This document shows positions 36,745 to 45,596 of a DNA stretch of 64,000 nucleotides, in pieces. Numbering within the stretch: the first letter of the stretch is position 1; each line of letters opens with the position of its first letter. The stretch lies in assembly GCA_021603905.1 (NCBI GenBank), contig BQIU01000012.1, forward strand, positions 1 to 64,000, written 5' to 3'. The notes beneath the pieces were generated by a model. It did no database searches. It saw only the letters and a list, made by a program, of their open reading frames with translations, and was not told the DNA's origin. The DNA comes from Nitrospirales bacterium. GTDB lineage: Bacteria > Nitrospirota > Nitrospiria > Nitrospirales > UBA8639. The position numbers and the translations under genes are program-made.

Positions 36745-39700
36745 ATGTCTCAGCAGGTACAAATAGGAGAGTTAACATTTGAAATAGACGAAACAAAAGG
36801 GACGCAAACTGAGAGAGATCAAATGTATGAGACGCTCCAGTTTTTGAGCAAGCTACCAAAAGTGACCGAGTTATTTAGTGGTGCGGGGATGGATCACTCT
36901 ATTTCTGGCGGAGTGGTTAATGTGATTGTAAGCTCGGATACAATGGAGGCCTCTAATCCCGCCGAAGTCACTGATCTGAGCTTTTCTCACGCTACTCCAT
37001 ATGATGGTAATATTAAGCTTACTGCAGCAACGGTTAAAATTAATCCTGACTTAATTGATAAGACACAATATTATTCGCCGGAAGATTCTGCCTGGCATGA
37101 ATATAATGTGCCGGAAGTATTGATGAACGAATTGGGCAATATTGCTTCTGCAGTGAACAAAGATTTAGATATTCCCGGCGGCCCTGGTTCTAATAATAAT
37201 ACCGTTTGGGGATATCCTTTAGGGAGCGATCCAAACAACCCTGATTCTGCCGATTGGAATAATAATGCGGGACCTTCGGAACAATTTAGTGCTGAGACAG
37301 AGGATGTTTTGCATGACCTGTTTGATCAACCAGCACGCGAAACTGAATATGATACAGGTACAGGTTTAGATGGTGGTGGAACCACCAGAACCAATGATTC
37401 ATCTGATTCTGATTATGATCCTATGAATCCATGGGATATTAAAACGGGAAGCGATTCAGGAAATAGGGATATATGGGGCACGCCTCAAGAATTGGTAAAT
37501 GCGTTAGAGAAGGCTAAGCTGGATGCCGGAGCTGCAGGCGAACCAAGTTTCATCCAAGATGTCATGGATTTTTTTGGCGCAGCAATCGAAAAATTCTCAC
37601 CGCTGGTTCTTGATCTTGATGACTCGGGAACGATTGAGCTTGTCAGTCTGGCAAACAGCCAGACCTATTGGGACATTGATGTTGACGGTTTTGCGGAAAC
37701 CTCGGGCTGGGTTACAGGTGGCGACGGTCTGTTGGCGCGGGACGTAAATGATAATGGCCGGATCGATGACAATTCCGAATTGTTCGGCTCCGGCACGATG
37801 GACGGGTTTACGGCGCTCTCGGCGCTGGATTCTACCGGCGACGGAGTTATCGATGCCAGTGACACGGATTTTGGCGACCTTCTGGTCTGGGTCGATGAAA
37901 ACGAGAATGGTTACTCGGAAGCGGCGGAACTCTTCACATTGGCTGATCTCGATATCATCAGTCTTGATCTTGGTGCCACGGAAGTTGATCTGACCAATGA
38001 AGGTCATAGTATCAGCCATACCAGCACATTCACCGTAGATGATGGCGTTAACCCGCCAGACGCGCGGATTGTTCATGATGTTTGGTTTGAGCATGATAAT
38101 GTTAATACAGTGTTTGTCGGCGATTACACACTTGATTTCGACGCATTGTCCTTACCTGATCTGCGCGGCTATGGCACATTGCCAGATTTGTTCATCGCCA
38201 TGTCGCAGGATAATACCGGCACCGGTAATCTCCTTGATCTGGTTGATACGCTAAATGACAAAACTTTCACTGAACTATTTGCCGATGATGCCAATCCGTT
38301 GGCCGAAATCACGGAGATACTCTATCGCTGGGCCGGAGTGGACGGCCTGACCGGCGATGAGCGTGGGGCGAACATCGATGCGCGTAATCTCGGTTTTCTC
38401 GAGGGGCTGATGGGCCAGGACTTCCTACAACGCGGCTGGAACCCTGACCCGTTCGTGGATGCCGCCCGCGATATGCGCGAGGCATATCACACCGCGCAGA
38501 ACAATTTCTACGCCCGCATCATATCACAGACCTCGGGGAGCGACCTGTTCACTGGCGATGTGGGCTATGATATCACCGATGATGCGGTCACCGGTATCAC
38601 TGGCCTGAATCATACTAAAATCTCAGATCTTGGCACCGAAGCGGCAAGCGCCGCCGATAAGGCTGCGTACTGGGAAAATGTTGTGCGGCTGGTCGAGTAC
38701 ACAATTGGCGTAAATAATCTGATCTCCGGCGATTATACGGCGTTGGACGATGAGATTAATGATTCGGACGTGACTCTGAGTTTAAGCATCATCACTGCCA
38801 ATATCGGCTTTGAAAACGACACCGGCGACTTTCTGCAGGGCGACGCGAATAACAACACGATTACAGGCGGGAACGGCCATGACACGATCGAGGGCAAGGA
38901 TGGCAATGACACACTGACAGGCGGCTCTGGCGACGACACGATCAGGGGTGAGGACGATAATGATACGCTGACCGGTGGTTTCGGCTCTGACTTCCTGCTT
39001 GGCGGTGCTGGTGATGATACTTACGTGTTTGCAACTGGAGAGGCCTTTGACACGATCCGCGAAAAAGGCAATGGCGGCGCAGATAAAATTCTGTTTGGCC
39101 TCGGGATCGAACTGGATGATCTGACGATGACACGGGTATCCAGCACTGACATGCTAATTGAGATTGACCCAAGTGCGGGCGGCGGTTCAATTGTTATCGA
39201 GGATTATTTTAACCACTCCACCGGCACCACTGGTGCAGGACACGTCGAAACCATAGAATTCAACGATGCCTCAACCTATGATCTCGATAGTCAGGCATGG
39301 ACACTGACAGGTACGGATGGCAATGATTATCTGACCGGCGTTGAGGTTGGCGGTTTGACCACTGACACAATTTATGGCGGTGCGGGGAGTGATACCATTT
39401 ATGCCGATAGTGGTGACGATATTATCTATGGAGGCGGCGATAACGACAAGCTCTATGGTGAGGCAGGAAACGACACAATTTATGGTGATGATGGGAATGA
39501 TGCCATATACGCATATACCGGTAACGACACGATTTACACTGGCACGGGAGACGATAAGGTCTATACGGGATCAGGTGATGACACAGTGCATTACGAATCC
39601 GGTGATCTCTTTATATCGGAGTTTGGTTTTGGCGGTGGTTCCGGTGGCACAGATGTCATTGAGATGGCGTCTTCATTCGTGCCAGTTGACCTCAGCTTCT

Positions 39701-41403
39701 ACAAAGTTGACGATGACCTAATTATCACTGTTGATGGTGGTGGCACCATCACCATTCATTATCATTATTCCAGTGCTAGTGATGCGTTTGAGACTATTGC
39801 CTTTGCTGATCTCAGCACAATTGATCTCAGCACCATCACGCTGACCATTACGGGTACGGAATCAGGTGAGTTGCTGACAGGCGCTGCCAACATCAACGAT
39901 ACGATTTTCGGTCTTGGCGGCAATGATGATTTGCTTGGTTACACCGGCGATGACAAGCTATATGGCGGCGACGGCAATGACACCCTCAATGGCGGTACGG
40001 GCGCAAGTGGCGATGACAGGCTTTACGGCGATGATGGCAATGACACGCTCTATGGTTATGCCGGCGCAGATTTTCTCCAGGGTGGGGCCGGCAATGACAC
40101 CATCTATTCAGGTGCTGGTGATGATGTTGTCCTCTATGACTCAGGCACCGATATAGTGCAGGAATATGTTGGTGGTAGCAATGGCGGCACGGATGTTCTT
40201 GAGATGGCGGATGGTATTGTTGAGGGCGATTTGAGTTTTGCACGCTACAAAACTGCCATAGATGATCTGGTAATTACCGTGGCCGGGCAAGGTACGATTA
40301 CCATTGCGGATCAGTATTACAGCGCCGCTTATGCGTTTGAAACCATCCGCTTTGCCGATACGAGCACGCTAAGTTTTTCAGCGATTACAGCGCCTATCTA
40401 CGGCACGGAGAGCGGCGAAACTGTCAATGGTGATAATGGCGTTGATGATATTATTTACGGCCTTGGTGGGAACGACAGCATAACAGGCTATAGCGGGAAC
40501 GACATGCTCTATGGCGGTGATGGCAATGACAGCATATATGGTTATGCCGGAGATGATCTATTGGATGGCGGCGCTGGCGACGACACGTTACAGGATACAA
40601 CCTCGGGAGATGATATTTACGTTTATGAAAGCGGGTTGGATTCCGTATACGATTACAACGGAACAGCGGATGTATTACGCCTGACCGGCAGCACGACAAT
40701 CAATGATATCGTCATCAATGACCTTGGTTCTCATCACGAAATTATCATTGACTCAGGCGTTAATGAAATAGAGTTGAAATGGTTTGATTATTCAGCGGCC
40801 TACAAGATTGAAACCATCGAATTTGATGACGGCTTTACAACAACCCTTAGCGATCATCCCAATTGGTATACAGGTAGCGCAAGCGGTGAAACGCTCAGCG
40901 GAAATTCCAGCCACAATACCCTGATCGGCTATGCCGGTAATGATACGCTGAACGGCAATGATGGCGCGGATGACCTTCATGGCGGCGCGGATGCCGATAC
41001 GCTGAATGGCGGGAATGGCGATGATCTTCTCCATGGCGGCGCAGGCGATGACGACCTTTACGGCAATGATGGTCTTGATACTCTTTATGGCGGCGCAGGG
41101 GCCGATGTATTTTTCTTCGAGAGCGCTTCAGCCTATAATGATATTGATGTCATCAAAGACTTTAATGTTGCCGATAGTGATGCCATCGATATTTCTGATC
41201 TTCTCAGTGCCTATGATCCGATGACAGATGCTATTGCTGACTTTGTCAGTTTCAGCAATGATGGTAACGGCAATAGCGAACTGTATGTAGATCAGGACGG
41301 CACAGGCGGTACTTACAGCATGAGCCAGATTGCTTTGCTTGAAGGCAATATCGATCTGGACGCCGGTACGCTGGAGACAAACAGCAATCTAATTACGGTC
41401 TAA
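36745..41403 (+). CDS. Giant RTX (haemolysin-type calcium-binding) protein
   Basis: The 1552-residue protein has GGxGxDxUx nonapeptide blocks at about residues 700-755, 872-950, 1052-1131, 1232-1285 and 1388-1455. Between them lie repeats of a beta domain (DDLVITVDGGGTITI, AFETIAFADLS), matching the haemolysin-type calcium-binding-related domain. An acidic EF-hand-like region (LDLDDSGTIEL, DVNDNGRIDDNSELFG) lies at about 280-400. There is no N-terminal signal peptide, as expected for type I secretion with a C-terminal signal. No ABC transporter or membrane fusion gene is on the element, so export needs a host system. A toxin, adhesin or surface-layer role is possible; no enzymatic domain was recognised. 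Confidence 0.85.
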   Translation: MSQQVQIGELTFEIDETKGTQTERDQMYETLQFLSKLPKVTELFSGAGMDHSISGGVVNVIVSSDTMEASNPAEVTDLSFSHATPYDGNIKLTAATVKINPDLIDKTQYYSPEDSAWHEYNVPEVLMNELGNIASAVNKDLDIPGGPGSNNNTVWGYPLGSDPNNPDSADWNNNAGPSEQFSAETEDVLHDLFDQPARETEYDTGTGLDGGGTTRTNDSSDSDYDPMNPWDIKTGSDSGNRDIWGTPQELVNALEKAKLDAGAAGEPSFIQDVMDFFGAAIEKFSPLVLDLDDSGTIELVSLANSQTYWDIDVDGFAETSGWVTGGDGLLARDVNDNGRIDDNSELFGSGTMDGFTALSALDSTGDGVIDASDTDFGDLLVWVDENENGYSEAAELFTLADLDIISLDLGATEVDLTNEGHSISHTSTFTVDDGVNPPDARIVHDVWFEHDNVNTVFVGDYTLDFDALSLPDLRGYGTLPDLFIAMSQDNTGTGNLLDLVDTLNDKTFTELFADDANPLAEITEILYRWAGVDGLTGDERGANIDARNLGFLEGLMGQDFLQRGWNPDPFVDAARDMREAYHTAQNNFYARIISQTSGSDLFTGDVGYDITDDAVTGITGLNHTKISDLGTEAASAADKAAYWENVVRLVEYTIGVNNLISGDYTALDDEINDSDVTLSLSIITANIGFENDTGDFLQGDANNNTITGGNGHDTIEGKDGNDTLTGGSGDDTIRGEDDNDTLTGGFGSDFLLGGAGDDTYVFATGEAFDTIREKGNGGADKILFGLGIELDDLTMTRVSSTDMLIEIDPSAGGGSIVIEDYFNHSTGTTGAGHVETIEFNDASTYDLDSQAWTLTGTDGNDYLTGVEVGGLTTDTIYGGAGSDTIYADSGDDIIYGGGDNDKLYGEAGNDTIYGDDGNDAIYAYTGNDTIYTGTGDDKVYTGSGDDTVHYESGDLFISEFGFGGGSGGTDVIEMASSFVPVDLSFYKVDDDLIITVDGGGTITIHYHYSSASDAFETIAFADLSTIDLSTITLTITGTESGELLTGAANINDTIFGLGGNDDLLGYTGDDKLYGGDGNDTLNGGTGASGDDRLYGDDGNDTLYGYAGADFLQGGAGNDTIYSGAGDDVVLYDSGTDIVQEYVGGSNGGTDVLEMADGIVEGDLSFARYKTAIDDLVITVAGQGTITIADQYYSAAYAFETIRFADTSTLSFSAITAPIYGTESGETVNGDNGVDDIIYGLGGNDSITGYSGNDMLYGGDGNDSIYGYAGDDLLDGGAGDDTLQDTTSGDDIYVYESGLDSVYDYNGTADVLRLTGSTTINDIVINDLGSHHEIIIDSGVNEIELKWFDYSAAYKIETIEFDDGFTTTLSDHPNWYTGSASGETLSGNSSHNTLIGYAGNDTLNGNDGADDLHGGADADTLNGGNGDDLLHGGAGDDDLYGNDGLDTLYGGAGADVFFFESASAYNDIDVIKDFNVADSDAIDISDLLSAYDPMTDAIADFVSFSNDGNGNSELYVDQDGTGGTYSMSQIALLEGNIDLDAGTLETNSNLITV

Positions 41404-41420
41404 ACGGCTTTCCTTTTCCG

Positions 41421-42734
41421 TTACATTTCCTGGTCGTAGCCGCGCCCGTGGCTACGGCTCTTTTGTTTTTGGTCTTCCCGGTTCATTTGATCCAGCTTGT
41501 CCTGTATGGAGTCCTGGTTCGACCTACCCATCTCCATATACCTGCCAATATCCCTTTTTAGTTGCATTTCAAGCCTTTGATGTTTGCGCCGGATCGGCTT
41601 GACCTGATCCTGTAAATCCTGACGCTGCGTCAGATGACGGTCGATCTCGGCCTGCTTTTCTTCTCTGTCACGGATTTTACAGCGTTCAGTCTCGCGTTGA
41701 TTGCGTTTTCTGAGCTTTTGATATTTGCCCGTGATACGAAACCAGAAGGCCTTGATGCCCTTGGGCATGCGCTGAATTCGATCTTTTTCTTCCCGGTTTT
41801 TGCGTTCTTGCTGTTGTCTTTTTAAATCTTCGCGCTCACTGCGTTGCCGGGCCTGCAGCGCCGTTTTTTGCTGTATGAATGGCTCAAGCTTTTTCTCCAT
41901 ATGGGTTTGGACGTGCTCGATATAGCTTTCCAGCGTTTTCGTCATACGCCTGGCTATGTGTGCTTTGACCTCCTGGATGTCTGGCAGCGATTCCGGTCCG
42001 CCCAGACGCGCTTTCAATTCTTTGGTCTTCACACCCATCCAGCGCGACAGCGAATAGACTTCACCGCGATAATCAAGGACAACAAAACCGCGCTTATCGC
42101 CTCTGGCCAGATAATACCCGTAATCATTGAGGGCCTTTTCAAAGGAGGCCTTGTTATCTGAAACCGCCCAGCAATCCTGGAAGAGATGCTTAATCAGTCT
42201 CGGGTCTTCTTTCAGGCGTTTGGCTTGTTGCCATTCTTGAAGCGTAAAGTTAAGCGGGTTTCTGTGCTCGGGGTTCAGCAGGCCCCTTGGCATCTGCCAG
42301 CCATGCTCCAGATAGAGCTGGCGCGAGATATCCTGGAGCTTCATCTTGAAATAAGGAAGATTGATGGCCTTCATCTCCTGGCAATCAATCCGTGACCAAA
42401 CCGCATGGCAATGCCGCCGCCCTTCCTTTTCATGGAAGACAACGGCACGGGGCTGGCCTGTAAGGTTCAAGTCCTTTTCAATATCGCTTAGGGCTTTTTC
42501 AAAATATTCAATCGGGACGGATTCGCGTTGGGGCGGGTTGAGGCTTAGAGAAAACATAAACTGCCTGCAGCGCGTGCCCTGGCTGATGGCGTAAATCTCT
42601 CTTAAGGCTCCATCCAAATCTTCAGAAACAAAGCCGGAGAGTTCATGCACTTCAACATGCTCGTTTTCTTCGGTCTTGAGAAGATGGATGGCCAGTTGCC
42701 TGGCTCCACCGCGTTGTGAGCCTTTTAGGATCAT
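41421..42734 (-). CDS. MobA-like relaxase
   Basis: The 437-residue protein starts MILKGSQRGGARQLAIHLL and has the metal-binding histidines H101, H108 and H110 in FHEKEGRRHCHAVWSRID. The N-terminal half is the nicking domain; after about residue 290 the protein is a long basic coiled-coil (QERKNREEKDRIQRM, KLRKRNQRETERCK). Relaxases nick oriT and stay covalently bound to the transferred strand. The start overlaps the 3' end of the MobC-like gene by 83 bp, so the two form one operon. The catalytic Tyr is not identified with certainty. Confidence 0.85.
   Translation of the reverse strand: MILKGSQRGGARQLAIHLLKTEENEHVEVHELSGFVSEDLDGALREIYAISQGTRCRQFMFSLSLNPPQRESVPIEYFEKALSDIEKDLNLTGQPRAVVFHEKEGRRHCHAVWSRIDCQEMKAINLPYFKMKLQDISRQLYLEHGWQMPRGLLNPEHRNPLNFTLQEWQQAKRLKEDPRLIKHLFQDCWAVSDNKASFEKALNDYGYYLARGDKRGFVVLDYRGEVYSLSRWMGVKTKELKARLGGPESLPDIQEVKAHIARRMTKTLESYIEHVQTHMEKKLEPFIQQKTALQARQRSEREDLKRQQQERKNREEKDRIQRMPKGIKAFWFRITGKYQKLRKRNQRETERCKIRDREEKQAEIDRHLTQRQDLQDQVKPIRRKHQRLEMQLKRDIGRYMEMGRSNQDSIQDKLDQMNREDQKQKSRSHGRGYDQEM
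41435..41470 (+). terminator. Predicted terminator after the RTX gene
   Basis: CGTAGCC at 41435-41441 pairs with GGCTACG at 41450-41456, followed by GCTCTTTTGTTTTT. It lies inside the 3' end of the convergent relaxase gene. Confidence 0.5.
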
Positions 42735-43152
42735 GATGGTTCTCCTCTAATAAACCCATTGCGCTCATCAGGACCTGACGCATCCAGCGAATATCGCTGC
42801 AACCGTCCCGAATCGCCTTTTCTGTTTCCGGTGTTACGTCTAATGAGCCTGTATTCACGGCTTTGGCCAATTGATTAAGGTTGTTGGCCAGGCGCGCGCG
42901 GCCCAACTCAGCCAGGATTTTGGCCAGCTCCTGATGGTCTTTGACCGGGAACTTGTTCCGGGTCCGTCTTTTAGGCGCAGAGCCGTCAAAAAGCCGCGAG
43001 CGGATATAAGCCCCCAAAGACATGCCTGCCGCATCCTTCTCAAGCTGTGCACGCTCTTCCACCGTCAGGCGTAGCGAGAAGGGTGGCAATGTCTTTTTGT
43101 TGGGTGCAGGCATATCTTTGTCTTTTCGTAAAATGGACAATACACGGCCCAT
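42652..43152 (-). CDS. MobC-like relaxosome protein
   Basis: The 166-residue protein has PPFSLRLTVEERAQLEKDAAGMSLGAYIRSRLF, a ribbon-helix-helix region, then a conserved segment ELAKILAELGRARLANNLNQLAKAVNTG typical of MobC-type accessory proteins. They bind oriT and help the relaxase open the strands. A later start at 43113 (MPAPNKK) is also possible. The gene reads into the relaxase start with an overlap. Confidence 0.75.
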   Translation of the reverse strand: MGRVLSILRKDKDMPAPNKKTLPPFSLRLTVEERAQLEKDAAGMSLGAYIRSRLFDGSAPKRRTRNKFPVKDHQELAKILAELGRARLANNLNQLAKAVNTGSLDVTPETEKAIRDGCSDIRWMRQVLMSAMGLLEENHHDPKRLTTRWSQATGHPSSQDRRKRAC

Positions 43153-43220
43153 CCCTGTTTTCTGGGAAACAGAGATGACGGGTGCCGTGAATTGTCAGGG
43201 TTAAAATTAAGGAAAAAGAA
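43153..43220. other. Candidate oriT region
   Basis: The bases directly upstream of the MobC-like gene contain the imperfect hairpin CTGTTTTCTGGGAAACAG and the AT-rich stretch GGTTAAAATTAAGGAAAAAG. oriT normally lies just upstream of mobC/mobA, and the hairpin plus AT-rich layout suits it, but no known nic sequence was recognised. Confidence 0.3.
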
Positions 43221-43257
43221 AAAACGCCAGCCCAGAAAGATTCTGAACTGGCGTTTT
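43212..43257 (-). terminator. Terminator for the toxin-antitoxin operon
   Basis: AAAACGCCAG at 43221-43230 and CTGGCGTTTT at 43248-43257 form a perfect 10-bp stem. Read on the minus strand it ends in a T-rich run, terminating transcription coming from the TA genes to the right. A T-run on the other side is shorter. Confidence 0.65.
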
Positions 43258-43304
43258 AAAGCACTTTATGACCGAAAACTGTGTGGTCGGCTCTTACAGA
43301 GCGG

Positions 43305-43397
43305 GGCTAAGATTAACCGAAGCACTCTTGAGGATGAGGTTCCATTCTTCTAATATCTGGAAAAGTAAGTTCGAACTTACTCCGTTTAGGCGCGCCA
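43305..43397. repeat. Dispersed repeat copy 1 (about 90 bp) beside TA genes
   Basis: Related to 44871-44947 and 50673-50762. The minus-strand translation reads ARLNGVSSNLLFQILEEWN then LILKSASVNLS. Copies 1 and 2 flank the four TA-like genes as direct repeats. It may be the tail of a lost gene or a cassette boundary. Confidence 0.55.
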
Positions 43398-43447
43398 GCA
43401 TCTTTTAATGGGGCAGTTTTTTAGCCTCAGCATGCAGGAGGCTTCAC

Positions 43448-43752
43448 TTATGCTGCCGTGATACTCTCAAGGGCTTTTTTCACGACATTGGGACTCTCGT
43501 TAATGACCATGAGATAGGCTTTAGCCGGACCTTCTGGTTGCCGGTTGCCAGATTCCCATTTCTTTAGTGTGGAAAGACTAAACCCATAGGTTTCAGCAAA
43601 ACGCTCTTGTGTTAAACGGGTCTTTTCACGTATAGCTTTCACGTCGATGTCGGCAGCGATAATATAGTGGGCGCGGCCTTGGTTTTGTCCCCGCGCATAT
43701 AGTCAATGGCGTCATTGATCCCGACCATAATTTCATCACCAGCTTTTGTCAT
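43448..43752 (-). pseudogene. HigA-like antitoxin with a frameshift
   Basis: The frame from the ATG at 43752 gives MTKAGDEIMVGINDAIDYMRGDKTK and then leaves the gene. The next frame continues RAHYIIAADIDVKAIREKTRLTQ and the helix-turn-helix GFSLSTLKKWESGNRQPEG to the end at 43448. One base appears missing near 43675. The toxin gene ends by overlapping the antitoxin ATG. As read, a shortened protein starting MKAIREKTR (from 43642) could still be made. Confidence 0.75.
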
Positions 43753-44102
43753 GGCTTCATCTCCTTTTTCAATATGTGGATGCCTTTATAATACGCGCGT
43801 TTTTCCGCATCCGTAATATTGGTCTTTTCGTTTTTTCCGAATACGGTAAACTGAAACACAGGATTTTTCTTATCGTAGTAATAATAAATCAACCGAAAAG
43901 AACCACTTTTGCCTTGTCCTTCCCTGGCTACACGGAGCTTCCTCACGCCGCCAGTTCTCGGAATAACCTCACATGCTTTCGGATTTCTCGCAATCGTGCC
44001 AATCAAATCGTCCTTTTCAACGTGTGTCATAATTTGCTTAAAACTTTTAAGTGGACCGCAATCATTTCTGATACGCGAAGACCACTTCTTGCAGTTTTTC
44101 AC
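43749..44102 (-). CDS. RelE/HigB-type toxin
   Basis: The 117-residue frame has FKQIMTHVEKDDLIGTIARN, VIPRTGGVRKLRVA, GKSGSFRLIYYYYD and FTVFGKNEKTNITDAEKRAYYK, the RelE-family mRNA-interferase layout. The N-terminal about 20 residues (MKNCKKWSSRIRNDCGP) do not look like the family and are read across the end of the upstream XRE gene, so the true start may be at MTHVEK (about 44030) or the gene may be N-truncated. Its antitoxin is frameshifted, which questions whether the toxin is active. Confidence 0.7.
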   Translation of the reverse strand: MKNCKKWSSRIRNDCGPLKSFKQIMTHVEKDDLIGTIARNPKACEVIPRTGGVRKLRVAREGQGKSGSFRLIYYYYDKKNPVFQFTVFGKNEKTNITDAEKRAYYKGIHILKKEMKP

Positions 44103-44403
44103 CTCTGCGTCGTGGACTGACCTTGACGGTCACTTTCTGATCAAGCTTATTGAGAAAACTCATCAATCGCGCTTCAGAGAAACGATGAAACCGTGCATTC
44201 ATCAACTGCGAGACTTCAGCTTGTCCAATTTCTAAGGCCTCTTGCACGTCTTTTTGTTTTTTCAGTCCACGGTCTTTCAAAATTTTGAGGATTTGGTATC
44301 CCAGTTCTGCTCGCATGAGCAGACTATCAGCATCCTTTAGTCCCAAATCAGCAAAGACATTGCCGGAGCTTTCCTCAAATTCAATATTACCTTTTTTCTT
44401 CAT
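44062..44403 (-). CDS. XRE-type HTH antitoxin
   Basis: The 113-residue protein has SGNVFADLGLKDADSLLMRAELGYQI and the helix-turn-helix KKQKDVQEALEIGQAEVSQLM, followed by FSEARLMSFLNKLDQKVTVKVSP. This is the layout of HTH_37-type antitoxins paired with phage-Gp49/HigB-like toxins. It overlaps the toxin stop by 4 bp. Confidence 0.8.
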   Translation of the reverse strand: MKKKGNIEFEESSGNVFADLGLKDADSLLMRAELGYQILKILKDRGLKKQKDVQEALEIGQAEVSQLMNARFHRFSEARLMSFLNKLDQKVTVKVSPRRRGEKLQEVVFAYQK

Positions 44404-44765
44404 GGCTGATACTCCTTTTCCATTGCTTCTGCTTCCTTATACCGTCGCGAGATCAAATCAATGTCCTTTCTCGATGTCATAATACCCTGTGTACTCTTCT
44501 TCTGAAACGCATGCAGCACATAGAGGCGCGTTCCGATTTGTACGGCATAGACCAGTCGATACGTATTCGTATCAAAGTCGTCTTTAATTTCAAAAACTCC
44601 ACTGGCAATACCTTTAAAGGGTTTACCGTGTGGCGGCTTCTCACCTTTTTGAGCAAAATATAACTCACCGCCCATTTGCTTTTGCACTTCTTCCGGCATT
44701 TTCTTGAGTTGCTTTTTGCTATCTCCAACCCAAACAACAGGGCGGATCATGTCATTCTTGGTCAA
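44400..44765 (-). CDS. Phage Gp49/HigB-like toxin
   Basis: The start is taken as the TTG at 44765, seven bases after AAGGAG; an ATG at 44750 has no ribosome site and upstream codons are not family-like. The product contains IRPVVWVGDSKKQLKKMPEEV, GIASGVFEIKDDFDTNTYRLVYAVQIG and LYVLHAFQKKSTQGI, the Gp49/HigB toxin signature. Such toxins are ribosome-dependent mRNases neutralised by the downstream HTH antitoxin. Confidence 0.8.
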   Translation of the reverse strand: MTKNDMIRPVVWVGDSKKQLKKMPEEVQKQMGGELYFAQKGEKPPHGKPFKGIASGVFEIKDDFDTNTYRLVYAVQIGTRLYVLHAFQKKSTQGIMTSRKDIDLISRRYKEAEAMEKEYQP

Positions 44766-44790
44766 GAGCAGTCTCCTTCTACTTATTATG

Positions 44791-44810
44791 ATATTACAAT
44801 ATTGTAATAT
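44791..44810. promoter_or_regulatory. Perfect 20-bp palindrome, TA operator
   Basis: ATATTACAATATTGTAATAT is self-complementary and lies 25 bp before the toxin start. TA complexes repress their own promoters through such sites. Confidence 0.6.
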
Positions 44811-44870
44811 TTTCAAGGGCAAACAGTTACTGAGTGTTTACTGGTTAGGAGCTAGACAACCTGTTTGTGT

Positions 44871-44947
44871 AGTTTCTTGAAGAACTTGGTTCCATTCTTC
44901 AAGGATTTCGAAGAGGCCGTTCGAAGTTGCTCCGTTTAGGTGTGCCA
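44871..44947. repeat. Dispersed repeat copy 2
   Basis: Shares GGTTCCATTCTTC and TTGCTCCGTTTAGG-type segments with copies 1 and 3. On the minus strand it translates as LAHLNGATSNGLFEILEEWN. Direct repeat of copy 1, bounding the four TA-like genes. Confidence 0.55.
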
Positions 44948-45002
44948 ACCTCACTAAAGTTATTGACTGAAAGTCGCCAAAACATCATTTCTCACAGATT
45001 AG

Positions 45003-45386
45003 TTTGCCCGCTCAACCAAACATCTCATTACAGCCTTAGAAGAATTTCGCCACCTTGCTATTGATTTCATCTCGTATCAAGAAAATATTGATACTAGCTC
45101 TCCATTGGGAAAAGCTGTTTTTACCATTGTTGGCGCGATCGCAGAGTTAGAGCGAAATATTATTGTGGAACGAATTAAAGGAGGCTTGCGAAAAGCCAAA
45201 GATCAAGGAAAGAAATTAGGCAGGCGTCCTATAATTGATGGGAGGGTTATAGAGACAATCCACAGCATGAGAAATCAAGGTGTATCGTTGAGAGATATTG
45301 GTAAGACCCTGAAAGTTTCTAAATCTCTTGTCCATAAATCCTGTCAAAAATTGAACCTTCCATCCTCCAAAATTTCAACGACTTAG
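45003..45386 (+). pseudogene. Serine resolvase/invertase, N-terminally truncated
   Basis: The frame reads FARSTKHLITALEEFRHLAIDF, FISYQENIDTSSPLGKAVF, then AIAELERNIIVERIKGGLRKAK and a C-terminal HTH (GVSLRDIGKTLKVSKSLVHK). This is the second half of a Hin/Tn3-type resolvase. The catalytic Ser and the first about 65 residues are missing, and a TAG directly precedes the first Phe. Another remnant of earlier mobile DNA. Confidence 0.8.
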
Positions 45387-45596
45387 CAGTACGATTCAAC
45401 CTGTCCTTAAATCAAATGATTTGGGGACGATTCGATTGGCTTAAAGTTGCAAATCTATTAACTGTCAATGTTTTGTATTTTATAAGACCTGTCCCCTGTA
45501 TGATTTTTTGAGATGAATTTTGGGCGAGATAATACGGAAACTCTAACGGAGTGGTGACCGGAAACGACCATTAGCATGCATTTTTTTTTGCGCATT

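Noticed and set aside
38942-40699. Open frames on the minus strand within the RTX gene
   Set aside because: They are low-complexity shadows (His/Arg/Gln rich) of the glycine-aspartate repeats on the plus strand, without start signals.
43305-44947. Integron cassette array with attC sites around the TA genes
   Set aside because: The repeats lack the conserved attC core (GTTRRRY) and an inverted-repeat fold, and no tyrosine integron integrase is present.
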